Part shown: in pieces, positions 22,326-32,870 of the stretch
Layout of the letters: each line of letters starts with the position of its first letter
Numbering within the stretch: position 1 is the first letter of the stretch
Assembly (NCBI GenBank): GCA_033297205.1
Contig: MU859212.1
Span: forward strand, 25,385-89,384
Direction of reading: 5' to 3'
DNA length: 64,000 nt
DNA from: Pseudoneurospora amorphoporcata
Lineage: Eukaryota > Ascomycota > Sordariomycetes > Sordariales > Sordariaceae
Position numbers and translations under genes: made by a program
Notes under the pieces: model-generated
What the model was told of the DNA's origin: nothing
Databases searched by the model: none
The model's input: the letters and a program-made list of their open reading frames with translations, nothing else

Positions 22326-24116
22326 ATGACCCAGCAGTTCTCGACAACAACCATGGCCGACGAAAAGCAACCGGCCGTCGCCCCGGCCACCGATACGACT
22401 CGCGAAGTCACCAGCAAAGATGGCTCCCACGAAGAAATCATCACTCCCACTCGTCCTCCCGGCTGGATGTACAAGGGCTTCAAGGTCTTCGGCCACGAGT
22501 TCTGGTACGCCTCGCCTCTCTTCCAGCTGCTCTTGGTCTCCTTGGTCTGCTTCATGTGTCCCGGCATGTACAACGCCCTCAGCGGCCTCGGCGGTGGTGG
22601 ACAAGTCGATCACAAGGCTCAGGACGATGCCAGCACCGCTTTATACAGCACCTTTGCCGTCGTCGCCTTCTTCTCCGGTTCCATTGCCAACAAGCTCGGT
22701 GTTCGCTTGACCCTTTCTTTCGGCGGTCTGGGATACGTCATCTACATTGCTTCCTTCCTCAGCTACAACCACAACCAGAACCACGGCTTCGTCGTCTTCG
22801 CCGGCGCTCTCCTCGGTGTCTGCGCCGGTCTCCTCTGGACCGCCCAGGGCACCATCATGATGTCGTACCCTACCGAGGACATGAAGGGCCGCTACATCTC
22901 CTGGTTCTGGATCATCTTCAACCTCGGCGCCGTCATCGGCTCCCTGATCCCCCTCGGCCAAAACATCAACAAGGTCGCCGGCCCCGTCACCGACGGCACC
23001 TACGTCGGCTTTCTCGTGCTTACCCTGATCGGCGCCGTCCTGGCCCTGATGCTCTGCGACGTCGGCAAGGTCCAGCGCGAAGACGGCTCCAAGGTCATCA
23101 TGATGAAGAACCCCTCCTGGATCACCGAGTTCAAGGGCCTCTTCGAGACCATCACCTCCGCCCCCTGGGTCGTTCTTTTGTTTCCCATGTTCTTCGCCTC
23201 CAACACTTTTTACACCTACCAGTCCAACGACATGAACGGATCCCAGTTCAACACGCGCACCAGGGCGCTCAACAACACGCTCTACTGGCTCGCGCAGATC
23301 TTTGGTGCCGTCATCGTCGGATATGCTTTGGATTTCGCGGGCGCGAGACGCTCGATTCGCGCAAAGGGAAGCTTCATTGGTCTGATTGTCCTGACTTTTG
23401 CGATCTGGGGCGGCGGGTACGCGTGGCAGAAGGATCAGGCGACGCGCGAGGAGACGGCCGAGAAGGACTTTGTTCCGGTCGACTGGACGGATGGTGGGAA
23501 GAAGTATATCGGACCCATGTTCTTGTACATGTTTTATGGGTTTTATGATGCTGCGTGGCAGACTTGCATTTACTGGTGAGTTTTTCCCCTTCTCTTGGTG
23601 GTTGGTGGTCGGTTTGGGCTGGAGGAGACAGCGATGCTGGTGTTGGTGTTGCTATGAAGAGGGGACTGACTGACAGGTGTTGTTGTTGTGCAACAAACAG
23701 GTACATGGGCGCTCTCTCCAACTCGGGCCGTAAAGCCGCCAACCTCGCTGGTTTCTACAAGGGCATTCAGAGCGCTGGTGCCGCCGTGTTTTGGCGTTTG
23801 GACGGCTTGAAGAAGCCTTTTGATACCATGTTTGGTGCCACTGTAAGTTCTCTTTCTACTAACCCCTTATCATCTCCATCTTCTTCAAGCAAATACTAAT
23901 CAGTTGGTTTTGTAACAGTGGGGTCTCCTAGGCGGCGCACTCCTCGTCGCCGCTCCCGTCATCTGGATGAAGATCCAGGACACCGTTCCCCTCGAAGAAG
24001 ATCTCAAGTTCAGCGACGAGACAGTTGCAGATGTTGCGGGTGCTCAGGGGGCTGCTGGTCAGGCGACGCATCCGGAGGCGGTGGGTGCGAAGGATGGGGC
24101 TAAGGAGGTTGTCTGA
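22326..24116 (+). CDS. UNC-93-like (DUF895-type) multi-pass membrane protein
   Basis: Three exons: 22326-23575, 23701-23842 and 23919-24116; introns of 125 and 76 nt, the second with a TACTAAT branch motif. This gives 529 residues, or 520 if the better-context ATG at 22353 (MADEKQ) is used. The MFS-like fold has about eleven or twelve hydrophobic segments, beginning SPLFQLLLVSLVCFMCPGMYNAL, whose FxxPGMxNAL form is a hallmark of the fungal UNC-93 group. Later come TAQGTIMMSYP and SWFWIIFNLGAVIGS. The C-terminus is a soluble Ala/Glu/Gly tail. In animals UNC-93 proteins regulate channels or receptors; fungal members are uncharacterised, so a transport or regulatory role in a membrane is all that can be said. 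Confidence 0.88.
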
Positions 24117-25075
24117 GCTTGGTCTCGATAACCATCTTCATGCTTGGGAGTTTGTTGCTTGAGGTGCGGGTAACGGAACGCACCAGGATTGGGATACTGT
24201 TTTGAGTAATGTTGGAAATGAGATATACGAGGAAAACGTAATGCAGTGGTGAGCGGAGGGGGGGGGTGGGTGGATAATCTGATTGAACTTGCCTAGCTCG
24301 AGTGGAGGTTGGACCGAGGAGGAGGATTTGCTGTCTATGGATTCTATGATACCACGATGGACGGACGATATAACTGACGCCGTACATACCATACTTTCTT
24401 ATAGTACGTAATGTTGTCATGACTGTAACTGCATTGCTGTCTTGCTTCCTACGTTGTGCGCATTCCTATGTCGTTTTCATCACTTCCTCCTGGCTTTTGC
24501 TGTTATCAATGGGTGATTGGGTTTGCAGCGGTTTGACCTTTGAAGCTATCGCCATCTCTTGGCATTTCTTGGCACTCTGTAAGGTGAGTGTGGGTGGACA
24601 CAGTCCAACTGAAGTCTCCACAAGCAAGGGTCACCCCGTCGAGTCGTGAAAGCCTATGTCAACCGCTTCGCTTCACATTTCCCGTGTCCATGGTCCCATA
24701 GGTAGAGTATGTATGCCCACAGTTTCGGTTCGATTTGGTTTTCGGTATTTTATTTTTTCTTCAAACTATTACCGGTACGACATTCCCGAAGCAAAAGGTA
24801 AGCCTTTGTACAAATGTGGCTGGTGACATGACATGTATGGCGGTGCAGGTGACCGGTCCACCGCTGGTTGGTCGGGGTCATGTGACTTTGCGTAGGCAAC
24901 CAGGTCTAACAGCTCGTGTTGATGTTTCCCTTTTTCTCTTTCTATTTCACTTGTCCACGAGTCGAGCGCTCCACATTCCACATCTCATATCGACCCCGTG
25001 AATTGAGTTACCCCTGGACGCGATTGATTTATACTCTACCCATCTTATCATCCCCCGCTCGACCCGGCCGTCACC
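24117..25075. other. intergenic, no gene seen
   Basis: No credible frame. The right end (24900-25070) is CT-rich and resembles a leader for the damaged locus that begins at about 25076. Confidence 0.5.
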
Positions 25076-25340
25076 ATGGCGGACTCCCTGCCTGCCCTCT
25101 ACACCTCGGTCTGTCTCCCGACCACCGTGAATCCGATATTCACGACGAGAATGCGAGCCAACACAGCCCTTCTCGCTATCCTCCCTAGGGTTGGTGGTCT
25201 TACTACCGGTTCGATGATTTCTCGGCTCCTCCCGGAGATTTCATTTCAATATCCTCCCCTCCATCTACTTCCCTCCCCATCCGACACGGTGGATTATCGT
25301 TCAGTTTCTCGCAAGTGGAAGCCATCATCACTCACACCAA
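25076..25340 (+). pseudogene. relic 5' exon region of a damaged gene
   Basis: An ATG at 25076 opens MADSLPALYTS. The protein-like continuation (HRESDIHDENASQHSPSRYP, then YYRFDDFSAPPGDF) lies in a different phase and is cut by a TAG at about 25185. This pattern suggests an old reading frame with at least one indel and one stop. It probably belongs with the exon at 26195-26726. I do not recognise the family. Confidence 0.35.
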
Positions 25341-25354
25341 ATCCTCTCTTCCCT

Positions 25355-26140
25355 TCCTCTCGGCCAGTGCTGAATGTGTTTCTCGCAGCCGATGAATGGA
25401 CTGGAAGTATTGTGTCCCAGCCTGTAAACAGCGACCGGTACAAACTGCCAACTCCTACCCAGCACGCACGCCTGCTGGAAGGATCATCTCTACCAGACCC
25501 TCCACTCCCTTCCTCTCGGCCAGCGCTGAATGCCCGTCACAACACATGCTCGCTCCGTCTCGCAGGCCATCCATATGCTTAAAAGCACACCGTCCCAGAC
25601 TGTCAGGGGGCGCAATAAATAGCCAACTCCTACTCAGCACGTACGCCTGCTGGAAGGACTGGGTCTCTTGATTTGCCTGGGCCGCTGCTGAGAGCTATAT
25701 GGCTGACGATGCAGTTAGAAGCGTGCATCAATACCCGTCACACTTTCCTCCCTTCTTCGGCCAGTGCCAAAAGCCCGTTATACTACGAACACTAACACCC
25801 GACAAATTCCTCTTCCTCCCCTTCTTCGGCCAGCGCTGAATGCCCATCACATTACATACCCGCTCCGTCTCGCAAGCCATATGCTCAAAGCACACCGTCC
25901 CAGGCTGTTAGGGGGCGCAATAAATAGCCAACTCCTACCCAACAGGTATGCCTGTTGGAAGGACTGGGTCTTTTAATTCGCCTGGGACGCTGCTGAGAGC
26001 TATATGGCTGACGATGCGTTTGGAAGTGCGCGTTTCAAGCTGTCAGGAGGCGTTATAAATAGCCAACTCCTACCCAGCAGGTACGCCTGCTGGAAGGACT
26101 GGGTCTCTTGGTTCGCCTGGGACGCTGCTGACAGTTGCAC
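25355..26140 (+). repeat. diverged tandem repeat array with hairpin motif
   Basis: Four main units begin at about 25355, 25509, 25820 and 26030, with a short partial one at about 25750. Shared landmarks are CTTCCTCTCGGCCAGCGCTG, GGGGGCGCAATAAATAGCCA, CCAACTCCTACCCAGCA, CTGCTGGAAGGACTGGGTCT and GAGAGCTATATGGCTGACGA. Full units (25509 and 25820) are about 210 bases. Each unit carries a short inverted repeat at 25460-25477, 25635-25652, 25940-25957 and 26075-26092. Two of these are perfect 7-bp stems with 4-base loops: CAGCAGG-TACG-CCTGCTG and CAACAGG-TATG-CCTGTTG. Confidence 0.75.
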
Positions 26141-26194
26141 CGTCACGCGAGATCGGCGGATGTACCCCTTCCGACTTTGCTAACATGTTCACAG

Positions 26195-26726
26195 GGAAAT
26201 AGGCGGGATCGATGGATTTATCCCCGGCGGCGAAGACGACGACGTGGAGGTACCGGCAGCATCCACCAGCGACGACAAAAGCCATTGCAAACTCAACCTC
26301 TCTAATATGGATAGTCATCTCGCTTGGACGAACGACACCGACCCACAGGAACAACACACATCGGGCTTATATATCGATCTATACGTGGATACAATAAAGC
26401 TACTGGCCATGTTCAGACTGCATGCTACTATCCTTCTGCGCCCTCTGGGGAAGTGGGCAACGCTTTACCTGCTTGTTCATCCAGAACGAATCCAGTCGAT
26501 CGAGTTCAACCTTCGTGGCGACGACCTCGTTCCCCTGCATTTCACGATGACGCAAGCACCTACTTTCGTGGTGCCAAAGGAAATGCAAGAGTCTTACGAG
26601 CTGAGACCTCAGGATCAAGATCATTTCGACAGCATAAAGTCCCTGGCTCGATTGCGCCAATTCACTGTTTACCTTGACCCCGTTGACCTTAAACCGGAGA
26701 CTATGGTTGCATTGTGTGATATTTAG
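26195..26726 (+). pseudogene. 3' exon of a truncated or relic gene, family not recognised
   Basis: A strong acceptor (GCTAACATGTTCACAG, ending 26194) opens a frame that reads GGIDGFIPGGEDDDVE and runs 176 codons to TAG at 26724. The composition is protein-like and includes LYLLVHPERIQSIEFNLR, TMTQAPTFVVPKEMQESYEL and LARLRQFTVYLDP, but no motif I can name. No upstream exon joins cleanly: the preceding sequence is the tandem repeat array, whose last unit offers a GTACGC donor at 26081. The abrupt end suggests truncation. Either a damaged gene or the last exon of a rapidly changing one. Confidence 0.45.
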
Positions 26727-27542
26727 CGGCCAGCAAATCCCAGGTGTTGTATAGTTTTTTTTCTCCCGTAGTCTTTTTTTCCCTTTTGTCCTCTTCTTTA
26801 CCCTACCTTATTCTTCTCTCCCTCTCAGCCTTGTTTTCTTTTTTTCTCTTTTTTTTTCTTTTTCCTTTTTGTGTTGCATCTTTTTCGCTTGCGCTTAGTA
26901 GGTACGATGAACATGCATTATGCGAGCAAAAAAGAGAACGAGGGACAAAGAATAATAACCTGCAAGCGTGGAGGGGGTGGCAGGGTGGATAGGGGGGAGA
27001 GATGCGCACGGGCTATATACAACGGGCATCTTGGGTACTTCCGAGTAAGGTAAGGTCACCCCGTCCGCCGTCGAGGTCTCAAAAGCTTATATCGACCGCC
27101 TCGCGTTTCGAGTTTCCTATCTTGTCTGCTGTTCTCCCCTCACAGTTGCATTAAGTCAATATCTAGGTTGACGAAATAAGCACCACCGTGAGAAGGAACA
27201 AGCACATACGACCACAGATATATACGAGTACGAGTACGAAAATGAAGAAATATTTCAAGAACCTGACCGCTTAACCACTGGGCTAATTGGTCGTTTCTGA
27301 AGGAAATGGTTATTTCTTTCCGTTGATAAAGGAGAGGTTGGACGTTGGGGAGCACAGACTGGAAGGAGGGACTTTAAAACCTTAAGAAATTTCGGAGCTC
27401 GGACCCGTTCTAATTCTAAATCTAAAGCGACTATAATACAACGCTTAACCTCCTCTATAAGCAAAATACATTGGTTCCCATGTCTGGAAACAGATTTTCT
27501 CCCATTACGGCACATATAACAAGACGACGGGAGTAATACTCC
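26727..27542. other. intergenic, no gene seen
   Basis: A T-rich pyrimidine stretch (about 26755-26890) and no credible coding frame on either strand. The right end holds the 3' region of the minus-strand laccase gene. Confidence 0.55.
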
Positions 27543-29860
27543 TCACACACCCGAGTCAATTACCGGCTCCAAAGGTCTCTTGTACAACGTCCACTCTCGG
27601 CAGGATTTGCTAGCAACGTCAGGAATCGAGAGCTTCGCAATCTCGTCGGGTCGTTCCTAGTAGGTAGACACAAAAAGCACGGCATATCAGTTACCGTCCG
27701 ACCTGCCAAAGAGTGAGTGGCCATGCAGACTGGACTGGACTTACCAGAATATTCACATAGAGACCCGCGCTGACGTGCCACGCCAGATGGCAGTGCAGCG
27801 GCCACACCCCCGGGTTGTCCGTGACAAAGTCCATGACCATGTAGCCGGGGCCCTGGTCAGGACGTCCGGGCTGCAAGATGTGCGTGTCCCGACGCATCGG
27901 GTTATCGAGCTTGGCCGCGCCGTCCCACCTGCCCACGCCCTCGGCCACGATCCAGAAATCGTGCCCGTGGAGGTGGATCGGGTGCTGGCTCCGGTTGGTC
28001 AGGCTGTGGTTGTTCAGTATGATGCGGACTGAGCTGTTGCTGCCGACGTTGTATGTCATCCGTTCCGGGCTCTGGACGTATGACATTGACGTGTTATCCT
28101 GCCCCTCCTGGTTCTCAAGCAGGAGGATTGGGTGTCTGAGGATGATAAGGTAGGTCGCGTGTTAGCGGGATTTGGACTGGAGCTCCCCCACCCCGGACAT
28201 GGAGTCATGATGGGCCAGATAGGTAAGGTAGGTAAGGTACTCACTCAAAGTCTGCGCGAAAGGTCATGTTGTTTACAAACCACAGCTTGTTTCCCGTGGC
28301 ATTTGCTGCAAACGTGATGTCTAGTGTGATAGTTGTTTCCGGCTCGGCTGGGGGGTTCATTGGATACAGGGGAGTTGTCATGGAGAGCGGCACCTATGTG
28401 AAAGGGACTGGAGTCAGTCTTAAACGACATATGGAAGGAAGGGATACATATAGTCCCACACAGCATGCGGAATAGGTAAGGTAAGGTAGGCACAGACATT
28501 TCCGCAGAATGAGTCGTCGTAGACTGTTGCGGTGGAGTTGGGCAGGACGGACGTGTCCGCTTTCTCGTAGTAAATCGCAGCCCGTGCGTGTCCCTGAGTG
28601 CTGACAGAACACAGCGGACTGATGTCAGACCTCATCCAGATGGCGTCGGTCGAACATCCCGTGGCGGTAACCAAAACGTCGGTACGCTGGCCGATTCCGA
28701 TGGTCACAACGTCGGTCATGTACGGGACGACGGGGATAAAGTCCTGGGCGAACACCTTCATCTTCATGCCGTCAATGGTGAATCTCTGCGTGCCCTGACT
28801 GCCAATATTCATAAGACGGAGACGATAAGTCTTTCCTCTAGTGAACCTGTACCTGGAGTAGTCGGCATTGCTGGTACATGTCCGGTTAAATGCCGTGATG
28901 TTTGCGTTTGTACAGTCGAAAGGCATGCGGCCGTTGATCAGGTTGTTATCCGAATATGGCTGTGTCAATGGTGCTGGAAGCCCCACGACGCCTTTGACGA
29001 TGTCCCGAGTGTCGGCATGGTACCAGTCCGACTGCGCAATAGATAGAAGTTAGTGAATTCCAGCCCTGACACTTGCGAGCTATAGCACGTACCAAAAAGA
29101 CGGGACCGAGATCTTCATCATAGTGGGCGTCTGGATGTTGGGGTCTAGGCTATGCGGTCAGATATGCCATCATCTCCATGCTCGGTCTGGGGTAATATGC
29201 TCTAGCTCACCCATGGACAATAATGGCCCCGAAAGCACCTGCAGAGTACTGTGACCCGACATGGGAATGCCAGAAGCTCGAGCCGTACTCGTCGGCGCGG
29301 AACCTGTACTTGAACTTGTGGCCCGGAGGGATAGGGCACTGGGTGGTTGACGGCACACCATCCATCCACGGGGTTCCGATCTGGCGGATTCCGTGCCAGT
29401 GAATGGCGGCACCCTCGCCAGGGTCCTTGATCTTATTCACCAGTGTGACTTCGATCCAGTCGCCCCAGTTGGCCTCAATGGTAGGTCCTGGGAACCGGCC
29501 GTTGACGACTATCATGGGCCGCGTGACGCCATCTGGGGACATGATGGCTCGCGAGATGGTGAACTCATAGCTCCGTGTGACGCCGGTATCGGGCATATCG
29601 TGTGGACTGGCCCGGTCTGCCGTGAGGTTGCCCCAAGGACATGTCTGCTTGATTCTATGCTGCGTCACCTGAAAGATCTAAGTTAAATTGGTGATTTAAT
29701 GATACTTGGCCAATCACGCCTGAACACACCGCGGAATGGGACTTACCGCTGGAAGGACACAGTCAGAGAAAGAAGTACCGGCAACACATGTGACGCTGAT
29801 AAGAACCGAGCAGATGATCCGAACGAGTGGAACTCTGCGGTGCAACATTTTTGCCAGCAT
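27543..29860 (-). CDS. secreted laccase-like multicopper oxidase
   Basis: Seven exons on the minus strand: 29860-29747, 29668-29211, 29144-29093, 29031-28498, 28393-28245, 28135-27745 and 27656-27543; 603 residues, in frame throughout. Exon 1 is a signal peptide (cut about residue 27). All four copper motifs are intact: HWHG (128-131) within the laccase L1 signature ending TQCPIPPG, FWHSH (170-174), HPIHLHGH (449-456) and HCHLAWHVSAGL (512-523), whose final Leu is the expected axial position. The chain ends VIDSGV, like the DSGL-type tail of ascomycete laccases. It would oxidise phenols outside the cell, reducing oxygen to water. Intron 4 has an unusual GTCTGT donor. It is divergent from the hydrolase gene at 30499, which puts it in the candidate metabolite cluster. 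Confidence 0.92.
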
Positions 29861-30498
29861 GTTGAGTCGCTATAGGTATGTAGTGTAAGCCAACCTTGCA
29901 TGTTGTAATCTCTGGAAGAAAGAGAAAACCGGGTGAGCGATATATCCCATAACATATAGCTGCTTTTTTACCCCTGAATCTTACCTACGGTAGTCTCCTA
30001 ACCAAGGTATTCAGCTCGCGTAAGGCACGGGATAGGCAACCTCTGTCCGTGCCGCCGACTGCCCTCGACTCCTCGGAGGGGCGAAGGCTGAAGCGACGCC
30101 TCCCTAAGGTAAAGCTGATCCATCCGTACTCAGCAGACTAGTCTAGTTACCTACTGTCGTACAGCGTAACACATGTGAGAGCTAAAGGGTTTCGGTATTC
30201 ATCGGTGTAATTACACCGAGTACCGGTTGCAGTTATCCCCCCTTGCCAGTAACCTACTCTACCCAGGGGCAGTCAGCCCTACCTGCCTTTTATGCTTTCC
30301 GCGTTTGTACGATCGATAAACGCCCGGGCCGCATTGATTGCCAATTCCATCTTGTTGGATCTTTTTAATCGTCCAACCAACAATGGAAACCCTCCCTCGT
30401 CCCATCACATTCACTGACCTGGACAGGATCCAGTCTTCCATTTATTTCACCTGCGCATTCGGAACAATCCACCATCCACCATCCACCACCCACTCACT
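29861..30498. promoter_or_regulatory. divergent promoter of laccase and dienelactone-hydrolase genes
   Basis: 638 bases between two genes transcribed away from each other, so both starts are probably controlled here. No coding frame seen. It contains the palindrome at 30202-30219. Confidence 0.65.
30202..30219. promoter_or_regulatory. 18-bp perfect palindrome, CGG-N10-CCG
   Basis: TCGGTGTAATTACACCGA is its own reverse complement. The CGG and CCG ends spaced by ten bases match the inverted-triplet sites bound by dimeric Zn2Cys6 regulators (the Put3 and Leu3 sites have this spacing). It is centrally placed in the laccase/hydrolase divergent promoter. Binding is inferred; the regulator gene is not in this window. 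Confidence 0.6.
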
Positions 30499-31412
30499 AT
30501 GACTTCGCTTGCTCCGGCCCGTTGCTGCACTCTTGGCAACCTCCACGAGGGTGAGGCCAAGGGTGAGATGCGGAACATTGGCAAGAGTAAGTGTGGCATT
30601 GTCCGGGTGCTGAGCCTACCTACCTACGTTACCTACCTGAGACCTTTCTTGCTGACGATGGCTTAACGTGGCAGTCTCGACATACTTCTCGTATCCCCCC
30701 GACAAGGTGACGGAGCATGCCATCCTCATCCTCACCGACGTAATTGGCCACGAGTTCATCAACGCCCAGCTTCTGGCTGACCAGTTCGCCTCGCATGGCT
30801 ACCTCGTCGTCATGCCCGACCTGTTCGAGGGCGACACCGTCCCGCTGAACCGGCCCGAGGGCTTCCAGATCATGGACTGGCTCAAGAACCATCTGCCCCA
30901 GCACGTCGAGCCCATCATCGACGGCGTTATCCGCGAGATGCGCGAGAAGCTCGGCGTCAAGCGTGTCGGCGGCGTCGGCTACTGTTTTGGTGGCCGCTAC
31001 GTCTGCCGCTACCTCAAGCCCGGCACGGGCAAGATCGATGTCGGATACACTGCGCATCCCACCATGGTCGGCCCCGACGAGCTGGCCGGTGTCGAGGGAC
31101 CTCTGAGCATTACCGCGGCTGGTAAGTTTGACACTGCTGATATCTGTCTCGTTCTTGGTTCATGGGGCATAGCTCCCTAACATGTGCCTTCTCTTCTACC
31201 TAGTCAAGGACTTTGTCTTCACAACGGAGAAGCGCCACGAATCGGAGGAGATCCTGGCAAAGCTGGACATCCCTTACCAGATCAACCTTCTCTCCGACGT
31301 CGACCACGGATTTGCTGTCCGCTGCGACCTGAGCCAGCGTCGGCAGAAGATTGCGAAGGAGGCGGCATTCTCGCAGGCAATTCAGTGGTTTGACTCGTAC
31401 TTGAAGGAGTAG
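30499..31412 (+). CDS. dienelactone hydrolase family protein
   Basis: Three exons: 30499-30586, 30675-31121 and 31204-31412; introns of 88 and 82 nt with GTAAGT donors. The product is 247 residues, the usual size. It is an alpha/beta hydrolase with a cysteine nucleophile in GVGYCFGGRYV (Cys about 133) and a catalytic His in DVDHGFAVR (about 213). VVMPDLFEGD is the typical loop after strand 3. Family members hydrolyse dienelactones in catechol breakdown, but fungal relatives also act on other lactones and esters. There is no signal peptide, so it is cytosolic. It starts divergently from the laccase and is followed 249 bases later by the FAH-family gene on the same strand. Confidence 0.92.
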
Positions 31413-31661
31413 GCGGTTGCAGTTGGTAACAGCTGTACGAATCACTTTGGTCTTCCTATCCGAGTCCTCAAGTACTAGTCTTGGTAGATAGGAAAATACC
31501 GATATTGCCTGCCGCATTAACCTACATCAGAAAGGCATGTGCAGATATTATTAGTCAGCAGAACCGAGAATTCTATATAAAGTAAATGGTATTCTTGACG
31601 CAAGTGACTACAAGGTCCCCTTCCGGACATCATCGTCTCTACAAAACGGTCAGCTAACAAT

Positions 31662-32870
31662 ATGCAAACTGCCTGGCAACGTCTAATCCGCTTCGTGGCG
31701 ACGGACGGCCGAACGCTCCGTGGAGAGCCCATCTTGCCCTCTAACGAGTTCGACCTAGGCACCACGACCGAGGCGACCGAGCTCAAAGCCCGAGTCATCT
31801 GTGGCGACGATATTTACGATACGACGGGGGCCACCTCGGTTACGGACGAGGTCGTCACGGTGAAGAAGCTGCTTGGCCCTCTGACGCCAGCGGATGTGCC
31901 GATTCTGCGATGCATCGGTCTGAACTATCTCACACACAGTCAGTGAAAATTATTCAGAGAAAGTCAACAAGCATCAGTCCCGCTGTAACCCTGCTAACCG
32001 CGACGATAGTTCGTGAAACTGGACTCCCACCATCATCGTATCCCGTCATGTTCTTCAAGCCGGCCACTGCAGTGCACGACCACGGCGCCAATGTGATAAT
32101 CCCCAAGATTGCTCAAGACGATCAAGCGGATTACGAAGGAGAACTGGTAAGTAAGCAGCACGGTTCATTAGGTACCTATTCAACATTGAAGCTAGGAGCC
32201 AGGCAGTCCTAGCTGGCAAATCCCCGACTAGAGGTAGTCTAATGCGGTCGTTTACCTTACCTGGTACCTTAGTGCGTCATCATCGGAAAAGACGCCAAAG
32301 ACGTCCAAGAGGCAGACGCACTCGACTACGTCGCCGCATACACGGCCGGCAACGACATCTCGGCGCGAAAGCTCCAGCTCGACCCGCGCCTGGCTGGACC
32401 AATGCCCCAGGCCGACTTCTCAAAGGGCTTCGACTCGTTCGCGCCGCTAGGCCCGGCGCTGGTGTCGACCCGTCTCATCCGCGGCGATCCGGCCGAGCTT
32501 GCCCAGCTGACGCTGAGGACCACAGTCGACGGAGAGCTCCGCCAGGAAGCCAGCGTCGCTGACCTCGCCTTCACGGTCCAGCGCCTGATTGCCTTTCTCT
32601 CTTGTGGCACCACTCTGCAGAAGGGGAGTGTTATCATGACAGGGACGCCGGGAGGTATGTAAGATTTGTTTCAATCCAGTCCTCACATACATACTCCAGA
32701 GGTGTGGGAGCATTGGACTGAAACTGACTGTCTCGAACCATTACTTACTTACCTATCTAGGTATCGGCTCTAGGATGAACCCGCCGAGGTGGCTGCGGCC
32801 AGGGACTACACTCGAGGTACATATTAGTAAGATTGGAACCTTGAAGAACGGCGTGGAGTTTCAGACTTAG
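31662..32870 (+). CDS. fumarylacetoacetate hydrolase family protein
   Basis: Four exons: 31662-31938, 32010-32146, 32273-32654 and 32761-32870; introns of 71, 126 and 106 nt (donors GTCAGT, GTAAGT, GTATGT). The product is 301 residues. Family signatures are RCIGLNYLTHIRETGL across the first junction, FFKP, DYEGELCVIIGKD with the metal-binding Glu pair at about 135 and 137, Asp at about 166 in AGNDIS, and MTGTPGGIGSR. Such enzymes cleave C-C bonds of acylpyruvates or decarboxylate 2-oxo acids with Mg2+ or Mn2+. The length fits the short cytosolic FAHD type, not the 420-residue tyrosine-pathway enzyme. Its setting beside a synthetase expected to use aryl-pyruvates suggests a role in precursor supply or product tailoring. 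Confidence 0.92.

Noticed and set aside
22232..23548. 438-codon plus-strand frame, Arg/His/Leu-rich
   Set aside because: Out-of-phase shadow of the UNC-93-like exon.
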